20,367 nucleotides of DNA from Erysipelotrichaceae bacterium UBA6182 (GTDB taxonomy: Bacteria > Bacillota_I > Bacilli_A > Erysipelotrichales > Erysipelotrichaceae): the NCBI GenBank assembly GCA_002422065.1, contig DITO01000151.1:1-20367 (forward strand), read 5' to 3'. Made by a program: the position numbers and the translations under genes. The stretch's first letter is position 1, and the number at the start of each line of letters is the position of its first letter. The notes beneath the pieces are model-generated. The model was not told the DNA's origin, searched no databases, and saw only the letters and a list, made by a program, of their open reading frames with translations. Shown piece after piece: positions 7,505 through 14,225 of this stretch.

Positions 7505-8386
7505 TCACTTATACCACGTTGGAATATCACTTTCTTGGTACCATGAATGAATATGTGATGCTATATCTTGCATGATCTGTACTTCTTGTTCACCATATGG
7601 AATAGCCCATGCAATTGAACCAAACGAGTTTAATGAGAAATAATAACGTAGTGTTGTAAAGAAGTCTTGGGGAACATTATGATTAAAATATCCTAAGATT
7701 TGACCTTTAGCAAATTCAGGACTTATTCTTACACTAAATGCTATGCGATCAAAGTCTTGCCATGGATCTCCATCATCTGAGCGATTAAAGTCAATGATGA
7801 TGAGTTTCCCATTAGCATACACCATATTTCCAACATGATAATCTCCATGTTGAAACTTAACTTTACGATTGTTTATATCCAATGGCTTCTCTAATATTTT
7901 AAGGTAATCAGACTCATGGTTAAGCTTTATTCCACATTGTATGTAAGCAACTCGTTTACGCTCAAACTTTTTTTGAATGTGAGTTATCCAATCCATTGGA
8001 TATTGACTTGGGAGTTCATGGATTTGTCTTAGTATCTTTCCTGCTTCCAATCCTAGAGTTCTTTGTGTATCTAAATCCAAGGATGATATAACGTCTTCTA
8101 AACATTCACCTTCAATCCATTCAAAGGTTTGTATGATAAAATCATCGACGGTTTCAAAAGAGATAGGTTTTTGAATCGGTAATCCTTTTAGTGAAAGCTT
8201 TGTCATTTGATCAAAGCGATATTTCTCACTTTGTACTTTATCTATGGGATTAACACGAATAAAATATTGCTTTATGTCAGATGAATTACTTACACGATAC
8301 TTAAGATCATGAGACCAACCTAGTGTTATTGGATGAATAACTTGGTAGTGTTTTTTTAAGTATAACTCAATATTTGCTTGATTCAT
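7505..8386 (-). CDS. Aminoglycoside phosphotransferase (APH)-family kinase
   Basis: A 293-residue kinase-fold protein of the APH/choline kinase superfamily, predicted to phosphorylate a hydroxyl group of a small molecule with ATP or GTP. The Brenner motif HGDYHVGN lies at 180-187 (catalytic Asp182) and the metal-binding IIDFNRSDDGDPWQDFDRIAF at about 197-217 (Asp199). N-lobe strands around YFIRVNPIDK (about 41-50) supply the nucleotide pocket, and QTFEWIEGE (about 86-94) is the hinge. Members with this DGDPWQDFDR block in Bacillota are annotated as resistance-like, but many have other or unknown substrates, and no drug specificity can be read from the sequence. It lies between the DUF4256 operon and the chromate-type transporter gene, with 46 nt upstream and no clear terminator, so cotranscription with the transporter is possible. 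Confidence 0.85.
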   Translation of the reverse strand: MNQANIELYLKKHYQVIHPITLGWSHDLKYRVSNSSDIKQYFIRVNPIDKVQSEKYRFDQMTKLSLKGLPIQKPISFETVDDFIIQTFEWIEGECLEDVISSLDLDTQRTLGLEAGKILRQIHELPSQYPMDWITHIQKKFERKRVAYIQCGIKLNHESDYLKILEKPLDINNRKVKFQHGDYHVGNMVYANGKLIIIDFNRSDDGDPWQDFDRIAFSVRISPEFAKGQILGYFNHNVPQDFFTTLRYYFSLNSFGSIAWAIPYGEQEVQIMQDIASHIHSWYQESDIPTWYK

Positions 8387-8432
8387 GAACTGGAAGCCTT
8401 TCTTTTAAATTAATGTATTATTGGTTGAACAA

Positions 8433-9620
8433 CTAAGTCAGCACCCCTAATAACAACACTCCAAAAACAATCCAAGGAGCAGGAACTTTATCTGACCAAA
8501 GAAGTAAAGTTGTTCCTATAATGACAAAGATACTCATAAAATCCAGACCATTTCTGATGATAAGTACTAAGGCAATGGTCAACATAAACCCCCCTGCCAC
8601 TGCGAGAATTCCCTTTAACGAAGCTTTAATAACTTCACTTTTCTTAAACTGCTCCCACACAGGGATAACAAAGTAAATAAGTAATGTTCCAGGTAAAAAG
8701 ATACCTAGAGATGCAGTTAATCCCCCTAAGAATTGAAGAACACTACCACTATCTCGAAGTGCAAGTCCTCCTACAAAGGCACTAAAACTAAACATTGGTC
8801 CAGGCATTCCTTGAACAAAACCATACCCAACTAAGAATTCTTGAGAGCTTAAATACTTAAATCCATCAACAAGTTCTGAATACATCATCGGGATAACCAC
8901 TTGTCCTCCCCCAATGACAAGATATCCATATCGATAGAACTTCTCAAAGATTGTTGCAAGTGGATTTGATATTAAAGTTGCTAATCCAATATTTGCAATC
9001 GCAATGATTGAAAATATGATTAGATAAATCCACGGAGGATTTATCTTCACCCTATTTATAACAATTTTATGCTTTTGACTAAAGATACTGACTAATCCTC
9101 CAATCAAAAGTAGGATAGGATATATCCAAGCACTACGAAAAAGATATGATAAAACAGCGCTAAATATGAATAATGAAAGTGTTAGATTATCTTTAATGAC
9201 TTTCTTTGAAATACGAAAGGTTGCTAAAAGAATAAACCCAATGGCCATAGCACCTACATAGCGAACAATATTTAGAGAAAGATTATTATTAACTAAAAAC
9301 TCAAAAGCAAATGAAAGTAGTGTCATAAATAAAACAATAGGCAAAGCCCATACTAAAAGGGTTAGTAGTCCTAACTTAGGACCTCCCATTTTATAACCTA
9401 TTGCTATAATTGCTTGGGTACTACTTGGACCTGGTAATACTCCAGTCAGTGCAATAAGTTCAAGTAGTTCTTCTTCACTAAGATAGTTCTTCTTAACAAC
9501 CATTTGTTGCATAAAGACACCATAATGAGCTTCTGGACCACCAAATGCTCCAAGAGAGCATATTAAGACATCCTTTAAGAATGTTGATGTTGAGAATTGA
9601 TTAAGTTTGATATTATTCAT
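8433..9620 (-). CDS. chrA: Chromate transporter family (ChrA/CHR) membrane protein, two-domain type
   Basis: A membrane protein of 395 residues with about ten hydrophobic helices and the two homologous halves of long-chain ChrA proteins. The first half has GAFGGPEAHYGVF (about 24-36) and LTGVLPGPSSTQAIIAIGY (about 57-75). The second half has GGGQVVIPMMYSEL (about 236-249) and GFVQGMPGPMFSFSAFVGG (about 266-284). The paired PGP motifs are the family signature. ChrA expels chromate by proton motive force, but relatives may carry other oxyanions, so the substrate is unproven. The start was chosen at the ATG at 9618-9620 because GGAGG lies seven bases upstream; an in-frame ATG ten codons earlier lies before that ribosome binding site. 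The upstream spacer has a TATGAT -10-like hexamer, but the -35 is poor. Neighbouring genes give no sign of a metal resistance cluster. Confidence 0.88.
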   Translation of the reverse strand: MNNIKLNQFSTSTFLKDVLICSLGAFGGPEAHYGVFMQQMVVKKNYLSEEELLELIALTGVLPGPSSTQAIIAIGYKMGGPKLGLLTLLVWALPIVLFMTLLSFAFEFLVNNNLSLNIVRYVGAMAIGFILLATFRISKKVIKDNLTLSLFIFSAVLSYLFRSAWIYPILLLIGGLVSIFSQKHKIVINRVKINPPWIYLIIFSIIAIANIGLATLISNPLATIFEKFYRYGYLVIGGGQVVIPMMYSELVDGFKYLSSQEFLVGYGFVQGMPGPMFSFSAFVGGLALRDSGSVLQFLGGLTASLGIFLPGTLLIYFVIPVWEQFKKSEVIKASLKGILAVAGGFMLTIALVLIIRNGLDFMSIFVIIGTTLLLWSDKVPAPWIVFGVLLLGVLT

Positions 9621-9684
9621 AGTACGCCTCCAATTAACTTGAATAATCATAACATGATTTACTTATTGAGTAATAAACTTGCAT

Positions 9685-9705
9685 TAAAAAAAATGGTTTC
9701 CCATT
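9685..9705 (-). terminator. Intrinsic terminator downstream of the 9716-10153 gene
   Basis: On the minus strand AATGG (9705-9701), a GAAA tetraloop and CCATT (9696-9692) form a short hairpin followed directly by a run of T (9693-9686). It begins 11 nt after the stop of the small gene at 9716 and would separate the diguanylate cyclase unit from the chromate-type transporter gene. Confidence 0.72.
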
Positions 9706-9715
9706 CTTTTCATTT

Positions 9716-10153
9716 CTATTTAGAATACTTATTTGTTTGCTTCTTTGTTTCAGAGCGAACCTTTGATTTGATGTATTTTACATGTTTAAATCTAATAATT
9801 GAAAAATCATCATTTAAAGATACAAGAGTGAAAAATTCATAACCAAGACTTCTTAAAAGTTCCCAACCATGTTCACGAGATAAGTCTGTTATATATTGCT
9901 TAGATGATTTCTTTGGATAGGCTATCCAAAATAATGCATCTTCGCCAAGATAAGGAATGACTTTTGAAACTAAGTGACCAAGATCATTCTGGTTAAGAAC
10001 AAAGCATAATACAAACTTACATGGCAAGGCTATGTCTTCACTTCGTGATAAGAAGCCCGTTATTTCATCCACCGTCTTACTGAGTTGCGGGGGCAGATTC
10101 ATGACGATAAATGGATACTGCTCATTGTAGTGTAGTTTCTTAAGCAGGCTCAT
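9716..10153 (-). CDS. Conserved small protein of unknown function (DUF3052-like)
   Basis: A 145-residue soluble protein. It begins MSLLKKLHYNEQYPFIVMNLPPQL, has a middle segment FVLCFVLNQNDL (about 47-58) and a well-marked block DALFWIAYPKKSSK (about 72-85) followed by DLSREHGWELLRSLGYEF, and ends in a basic tail KVRSETKKQTNKYSK. I know this pattern (start of the LLKKL...P type, WxAYPKxxSK block) from conserved hypothetical proteins related to DUF3052. No function is established. The ATG at 10151-10153 has GGAGAG upstream and overlaps the diguanylate cyclase gene by 14 nt, which implies coupled translation; upstream in-frame starts would extend further into that gene without a better site. 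A terminator follows. The family name is from memory and should be checked. Confidence 0.72.
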   Translation of the reverse strand: MSLLKKLHYNEQYPFIVMNLPPQLSKTVDEITGFLSRSEDIALPCKFVLCFVLNQNDLGHLVSKVIPYLGEDALFWIAYPKKSSKQYITDLSREHGWELLRSLGYEFFTLVSLNDDFSIIRFKHVKYIKSKVRSETKKQTNKYSK

Positions 10154-11345
10154 AAGTTCTCTCCAATGTTGTATAAATAACAGTTTTATTACGCCCATTG
10201 TCTTTCGCACGATATAGTGCTTTATCTGCTTTCAAGTAGCTTGAATATAGAGGTTCATCATCGGTAGAAATCAAAGGAGCGATACCAAAGCTGGCAGTAA
10301 TCTTGATGTTATGTTCATCAATATGAAAGATTGTTTTTTCAATTTTTTGACGCAAACGTTCAGCAATCCTATAGGCATCATTAGGATTGGCCTCATGAAT
10401 CATAATAACAAACTCCTCACCACCCCACCGAGCAATAAGGTCTTTATCACGAAGTACTGCTTTTAGAAGTAGTGAAAACTGTTTAAGTAGTTCGTCTCCC
10501 ACCGGATGTCCATAGGTATCATTAACCACTTTAAACTGATCAATATCTGCAATGACCATACTTGATGAAAATCCTTCTTCACGAAACACATTCATTTCAG
10601 TGTTGACTTTGATCTCAAATTCACGTCGATTTAAAAGCTGTGTCATACTATCCATAGATGCTAAAACACTTAAGCGATAATTGAGTTGTTCAAGCTCGAT
10701 TTTTTGTTCTTCTAAGTCCATATTTTGCTTCGTAATTTGATTCTTTTGATTTTCATTATTAGCAAAGTAATACCAAAGCATTCCAGATAATCCTAAAGCC
10801 ATAACTAATGATGTAAAACCATTAAATCGAGTGGATAACAGAATAGTTGGGCTCGTAATTACATACCCCATAACAATATAAAATACTCCATAAATTAATG
10901 AGTAAATCACACCACTTACAAATGGGGGCAATAAAATTACAACACTAGCCACTAAATAGAAAATAATAAACGGTGAAATACTTGTTGTTATGTATTGATC
11001 AACTGCCACAATTCCTACCCCTATAAACATGATAATGAAAACAGCAGAAATCTGCGTAATTAACTTAGCAACCATTCTATCCTCTTCATAATTTTCAAGA
11101 ATAAATATAACAATGCAATAGATACTAGCCACTGCAACAAGAATGCTATGTGCGATGATTAAACCATATCTCCAATTCTCTTCTGCCAAATTTTGAGGAT
11201 TTACAAAAAAAGCAAATGCAACTACATGCATAACGCTAATTGGAATTAAAAATAATGTCACATTGAATAAGCGTGACATGTTTGTTGCCGTAACTTGCTT
11301 TAAATGCTGGCTAGGAAATAAAAATGAATTTATCTTTTTTCTCAC
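10140..11345 (-). CDS. Membrane-bound diguanylate cyclase (GGDEF domain)
   Basis: A 401-residue protein predicted to make cyclic di-GMP from two GTP. Residues about 25-195 contain six hydrophobic segments of a membrane sensor region. A short coiled-coil linker follows (about 198-225, NQKNQITKQNMDLEEQKIEL), then a GGDEF domain. Its motifs are MDSMTQLLNRREFE (about 231-244), ADIDQFKVVNDTYGH (about 266-280) and the active-site loop GGEEF at 308-312, so the domain should be active. An inhibitory I-site RDKD (299-302) lies exactly five residues before GGEEF, so feedback inhibition by c-di-GMP is expected. The start is GTG at 11343-11345 with a weak AGGT; the later ATG at MSRLF would remove about 22 residues. 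What the membrane region senses is unknown. The 3' end overlaps the next gene. Confidence 0.92.
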   Translation of the reverse strand: MRKKINSFLFPSQHLKQVTATNMSRLFNVTLFLIPISVMHVVAFAFFVNPQNLAEENWRYGLIIAHSILVAVASIYCIVIFILENYEEDRMVAKLITQISAVFIIMFIGVGIVAVDQYITTSISPFIIFYLVASVVILLPPFVSGVIYSLIYGVFYIVMGYVITSPTILLSTRFNGFTSLVMALGLSGMLWYYFANNENQKNQITKQNMDLEEQKIELEQLNYRLSVLASMDSMTQLLNRREFEIKVNTEMNVFREEGFSSSMVIADIDQFKVVNDTYGHPVGDELLKQFSLLLKAVLRDKDLIARWGGEEFVIMIHEANPNDAYRIAERLRQKIEKTIFHIDEHNIKITASFGIAPLISTDDEPLYSSYLKADKALYRAKDNGRNKTVIYTTLERTYEPA

Positions 11346-11448
11346 TGTTTACCTACACATTTTTATGTATATATTGATAACAATCTTCATAAGATTTTAT
11401 CATAAACCTATAAATATTTCATTAACTTTTTTATAAGAAAAGAGCAAA

Positions 11449-11476
11449 TTATTGAAGTTCGAATAATTACTATAAT
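11449..11476 (+). promoter_or_regulatory. Possible promoter of the lipoprotein gene
   Basis: TTATTG (11449-11454) and a perfect TATAAT (11471-11476) are separated by 16 nt in the 264-nt divergent region between the diguanylate cyclase gene and the lipoprotein gene. It would give a leader of about 127 nt. The -35 is weak. The rest of this AT-rich gap shows no gene. A leftward promoter for the cyclase gene must also lie there, but no candidate stands out. Confidence 0.38.
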
Positions 11477-11609
11477 GAAAGATTGTACTTAAGGTGCAAT
11501 ATTCAATTTCAACTACAATTATATTCATTAATCATAAAATGTGTTAAAATTATCACAAGTAAGCATACGTATTTTTTACTGTAAACACAGCAAAATTAAA
11601 GGAGACATC

Positions 11610-11972
11610 ATGAAAAAAGTTATATTAAGCTTCCTTATCATAATGTTCATTACCTCATTGAGTGCATGCGCAGAATATACACCCAATAGACTACCCTCTT
11701 TAGGAATGTATGTAATGATACAAAGTGATCCCGAATTTGCTTGGGTTTTACTTAAAGAAGATAATCAATTTGAATTTAATCGTAATCTAGCAACTTCATA
11801 CCGTCCAACTGGGAGTTATTCCGTTGAAGATGATGTTTTAACACTCATGGTCAGCAATGAAGAAGTATACATCTTCAAGATTAAAGGAAAGCAATTAATT
11901 TTTGAAAGTTCAGGATCAATTGGGGCAATTGTTGAAGTAGGCACAGTTTTTGAATTATCAAGCAACAATTAG
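11610..11972 (+). CDS. Small secreted lipoprotein of unknown function
   Basis: A 120-residue protein with a lipoprotein signal peptide: MKKVILSFLIIMFITSLSAC, with lipobox LSAC and the lipidated cysteine at residue 20. The mature part of about 100 residues is rich in short beta strands (GMYVMIQSDPEFAWVLLKEDNQFEF, then SYSVEDDVLTLMVSNEEVYIFKIKG, and LIFESSG). This looks like the small beta-sheet lipoproteins in which a 'property', a threshold and a default are compared, but I know no family name. It should be anchored to the outer face of the membrane. I chose the ATG at 11610 because AAAGGAG lies seven bases upstream and the signal peptide starts there; an in-frame start 69 nt earlier has no site. 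It is monocistronic, followed by a strong terminator. Confidence 0.8.
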   Translation: MKKVILSFLIIMFITSLSACAEYTPNRLPSLGMYVMIQSDPEFAWVLLKEDNQFEFNRNLATSYRPTGSYSVEDDVLTLMVSNEEVYIFKIKGKQLIFESSGSIGAIVEVGTVFELSSNN

Positions 11973-11987
11973 TTTCAATGTCACAAA

Positions 11988-12028
11988 AAAGTGATGATTC
12001 TATATCTGTGTTATAGAGTCATCATTTT
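11988..12028. terminator. Long-stem terminator after the lipoprotein gene
   Basis: GATGATTCTATA (11993-12004) pairs with TATAGAGTCATC (12012-12023) through 12 bp with one G-U, and the stem extends through AAAGT/ATTTT on both sides. The plus strand continues TTTTAGTTT. The A-rich 5' side makes it potentially active in both directions. It starts 16 nt after the stop of the lipoprotein gene. Confidence 0.8.
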
Positions 12029-12076
12029 AGTTTAAACACAATTTATATGGATTAAATCCACATTGGGGGTTATGCA

Positions 12077-12346
12077 ATGGAAATAGTATTTGAGATTCTA
12101 TTAGAAATATTTGTCGAAGGCACTTTCTTTATGGCAAAGTCAGACAAAACACCACGATTATTGAAAGCGATTATCTTTTTAACAATAATTTCAGGTATGC
12201 TAGCCCTATTCTATATGGCATATACCATGAGGAGCCAGTGGCAATTCATGTGGATGTTCATAATTCTAGGAAGTATGTTGGCTATATTTCTAGTATCCCC
12301 GATAATAAGGCATCTCAGAAGCATTCATACTTATCATGAAGAATAA
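12077..12346 (+). CDS. Small two-helix membrane protein, unknown function
   Basis: An 89-residue protein. An N-terminal part MEIVFEILLEIFVEGTFFM is hydrophobic and acidic, followed by a basic loop AKSDKTPRLLK (about 20-30). Two clear membrane helices follow at about 31-49 (AIIFLTIISGMLALFYMAY) and 55-75 (WQFMWMFIILGSMLAIFLVSP), with a short basic and histidine-containing tail. The ATG is preceded by GGGGGT at a reasonable distance. An inverted repeat TGGATT-A-AATCCA (12048-12060) lies just upstream and might be an operator, or chance. I do not recognise a family. The gene lies between two terminators and converges on the von Willebrand A gene, so it is probably transcribed alone. Short length and absence of known motifs leave its expression to be shown. 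Confidence 0.62.
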   Translation: MEIVFEILLEIFVEGTFFMAKSDKTPRLLKAIIFLTIISGMLALFYMAYTMRSQWQFMWMFIILGSMLAIFLVSPIIRHLRSIHTYHEE

Positions 12347-12374
12347 AATAAAGCGTGAATTCACGCTTTATTTT
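12345..12374. terminator. Perfect 30-bp palindrome, bidirectional terminator
   Basis: AAAATAAAGCGTGAA followed by its exact reverse complement (axis between 12359 and 12360). It overlaps the stop codon of the plus-strand membrane protein gene (TAA 12344-12346) and that of the converging minus-strand gene (12368-12370), with T-rich ends on both strands. One element therefore ends both genes. Confidence 0.88.
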
Positions 12375-13012
12375 CTAGAATCATAGTCTTTTTCTATACG
12401 TTGTTTCCAATCTTTAGTAATAGTCTTATTTGCGCGTTTTGCATTAATAGCTTCATTTAACACATCGTAATTAAGTGAAGTCCCCTCTTTATCACTGTGA
12501 AATCTTACTGCTTTATCTTCATGAATACCAAAGCTTCTTGCTTGTGAAAGTGCATCCATGTTTGCTCCTAAGAAAATAAACTCCCAATTATATAATTCTT
12601 TTTGTCTCTCAATAAGTTGTTTTACACGAGCATGTGTATACTGACGACTTGCATTTTCCAAACCATCTGTTGTAATCACAACCATAACATGCTTAGCCCG
12701 CATTGTTGGTGGAAGTTCTTTTTGGTATAAATCCATATTAACAATCGATTGTCCTACAGCATCAAGCAGTGCTGTTGTCCCTCTCACTTGGTAGTCGTTT
12801 TCATTCATAGGTTTTATGCTATGAATGTTAGTGTGATGATGGAGTACCTTAATCTCATCATCGAATAATACGGTGGTAATAGCTGTATCATCAGGATTAT
12901 CTTTTTGTTTTTGAATTAAAGCATTAAACCCTCCGATTGTATCTGATTCTAGTCCTGACATTGATCCACTACGATCGAGTATAAACATAATTTCTGTTAA
13001 GTTGTTAGTCAT
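12368..13012 (-). CDS. Von Willebrand factor type A (VWA) domain protein
   Basis: A 214-residue protein made up almost entirely of one VWA domain. The metal-ion-dependent adhesion site is complete: DRSGS at 13-17 (the DxSxS motif), Thr79/Thr80 in VRGTTALLDAV and Asp116 in TTDG. A C-terminal segment AKRANKTITKDWKQRIEKDYDSRK is highly charged. No signal peptide or membrane segment is present, so it should act in the cytoplasm. There such single-domain VWA proteins usually serve as metal-dependent protein-binding parts of larger complexes, often with AAA ATPases or stress proteins; none is seen here. I took the ATG at 13010-13012 because AAGGAGG precedes it; upstream in-frame ATGs lie before that site. 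The macrodomain gene is 71 nt upstream with a hairpin between, so partial read-through is possible. Confidence 0.85.
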   Translation of the reverse strand: MTNNLTEIMFILDRSGSMSGLESDTIGGFNALIQKQKDNPDDTAITTVLFDDEIKVLHHHTNIHSIKPMNENDYQVRGTTALLDAVGQSIVNMDLYQKELPPTMRAKHVMVVITTDGLENASRQYTHARVKQLIERQKELYNWEFIFLGANMDALSQARSFGIHEDKAVRFHSDKEGTSLNYDVLNEAINAKRANKTITKDWKQRIEKDYDSRK

Positions 13013-13055
13013 GATATGACCTCCTTGTGAAACCATCATATCTTTTTGCACAAAA

Positions 13056-13078
13056 GAAAAGGTCGCTTGTGAAGCGAC
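13056..13078 (-). terminator. Hairpin terminator between the macrodomain and VWA genes
   Basis: GTCGCTT (minus strand 13078-13072), loop CAC, AAGCGAC (13068-13062), followed by CTTTTCTTTTG, a broken T-run. It lies 5 nt after the macrodomain stop. The plus strand also has ATTTTTT after the stem. Because only about 50 nt remain before the VWA start and no promoter is obvious there, it may be leaky rather than a full stop. Confidence 0.7.
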
Positions 13079-13083
13079 ATTTT

Positions 13084-14076
13084 TTATGATCCTAAAAGAG
13101 GTTGATTGAAATGAAATAAAGTAGCATTAATCTCCATCATGTCATACTTACGTTCTGTAATGAAATATTCAATGATAAGATCAAACACACTTGACGTTGA
13201 TAACGCATATCCTGCGCTAAGTAATAGATCATGAGTTTCATCAAGATTTAACTCTAAAGCAACAATAAATGCAATAACAGTGGGTTTACTTGGTTGATAG
13301 TTTTCATTACTTCTTATCTTGGAAAATAATCGCCGGTCAATATTTGCTTTATGATAAACAGCAGAATCTGATAAGCCACTACGATCGATGTAGCGAAATA
13401 ATCTTTGAGTAAACGTTTCTTCTCTCATAGCGATAATATCGTCAATGTTTCGTGATCTTCTGTGTCTTGATGGTAATTCATGAAGTGATGTTATGATTTC
13501 ATCTTCATATGAGAACGATCTTGTATTGAAGCTGCGTTCATGATCAGGTTCTTCAAATCGACTAGTAATATAGTTTTGCACAAACATCACTATTTTTTGT
13601 GAGAGGAAGTAAGATGTTGAATCATACACCACCAATGACACTTGAATATCATTATTTAGTAAAAACTTCTGTATCACAGCCATAGCAATCTTTAATGCTT
13701 TATCTTTTGGAAAACGAAGAAAGCCTGTTGAAATAAGAGGGATTGCTACACTATCGAGTTTATTAGTAATGACACATTCCAGAATATTGAGATAGCATTT
13801 TGCAAGTTGATTCTCTTCATCATCAAATCCTCCTCTCCATTTTGGTCCAACTGTATGGATAATGTGTCTAGCTTTTAATTTGAATCCAGGAGTTATAGCT
13901 ACATTAGAAACATCAAGATATCTAAGTTCAGAAAGAACTTGTGCTAACTGTGGTCCTGCAGCTCTATGAATTGCATAATCAACTCCCTCCCCTATTTCAA
14001 AGTTCGAGTTAACCGTATTAACAATTGCATCGACATCGAGCGTTGTAATATCAGATCTAATAATATCAAAAGGCAT
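13084..14076 (-). CDS. Macrodomain protein with C-terminal helix-turn-helix-like domain
   Basis: A 330-residue two-domain protein. Residues 1-165 form a macrodomain, a fold that binds or removes ADP-ribose: MPFDIIRSDITTLDVDAIVNTVN (canonical block VDAIVNAAN here has NTVN), GEGVDYAIHRAAG (29-41), GFKLKARHIIHTVGP (64-78) and ISTGFLRFPK (115-124). After a charged linker (about 170-220), residues 222-330 form a compact domain with SGLSDSAVYHKANIDRRLFSKIRSN, resembling an XRE-type DNA-binding helix-turn-helix, and ending in FHFNQPLLGS. I know the same C-terminal block from many Bacillota macrodomain proteins. The catalytic-loop GGG is GEG here, so hydrolase activity is uncertain. The ATG at 14074-14076 follows GGAGA; the ATG five codons earlier overlaps that site. 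Possible roles are ADP-ribose sensing regulator or ADP-ribosyl hydrolase. Confidence 0.88.
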   Translation of the reverse strand: MPFDIIRSDITTLDVDAIVNTVNSNFEIGEGVDYAIHRAAGPQLAQVLSELRYLDVSNVAITPGFKLKARHIIHTVGPKWRGGFDDEENQLAKCYLNILECVITNKLDSVAIPLISTGFLRFPKDKALKIAMAVIQKFLLNNDIQVSLVVYDSTSYFLSQKIVMFVQNYITSRFEEPDHERSFNTRSFSYEDEIITSLHELPSRHRRSRNIDDIIAMREETFTQRLFRYIDRSGLSDSAVYHKANIDRRLFSKIRSNENYQPSKPTVIAFIVALELNLDETHDLLLSAGYALSTSSVFDLIIEYFITERKYDMMEINATLFHFNQPLLGS

Positions 14077-14110
14077 ACTATCTCCTTTCATAACTGATTT
14101 AGTTAATCCT

Positions 14111-14138
14111 ATTATACTTTATGCTTATTGAATGTAAG
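14111..14138 (-). promoter_or_regulatory. Promoter of the macrodomain gene
   Basis: On the minus strand CTTACA (14138-14133) and a perfect TATAAT (14116-14111) are separated by 16 nt, 35 nt before the start codon. An inverted repeat GCTTA...TAAGC overlaps the -35 and spacer and could be a repressor site, possibly for the HTH domain of the gene itself. The remaining intergenic DNA to 14225 shows no clear terminator for the antiporter gene. Confidence 0.62.
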
Positions 14139-14225
14139 CAAATATTAGTCAGTAAGATATGATTAAAACTATAATCAATAAGATTTCTACTTCATGGTTG
14201 AGATAGTGTCCTAATATTTCTACAG

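Noticed and set aside
9597..9842. 81-codon plus-strand reading frame
   Set aside because: Crosses the terminator and the ends of two minus-strand genes; no ribosome binding site or known motif.
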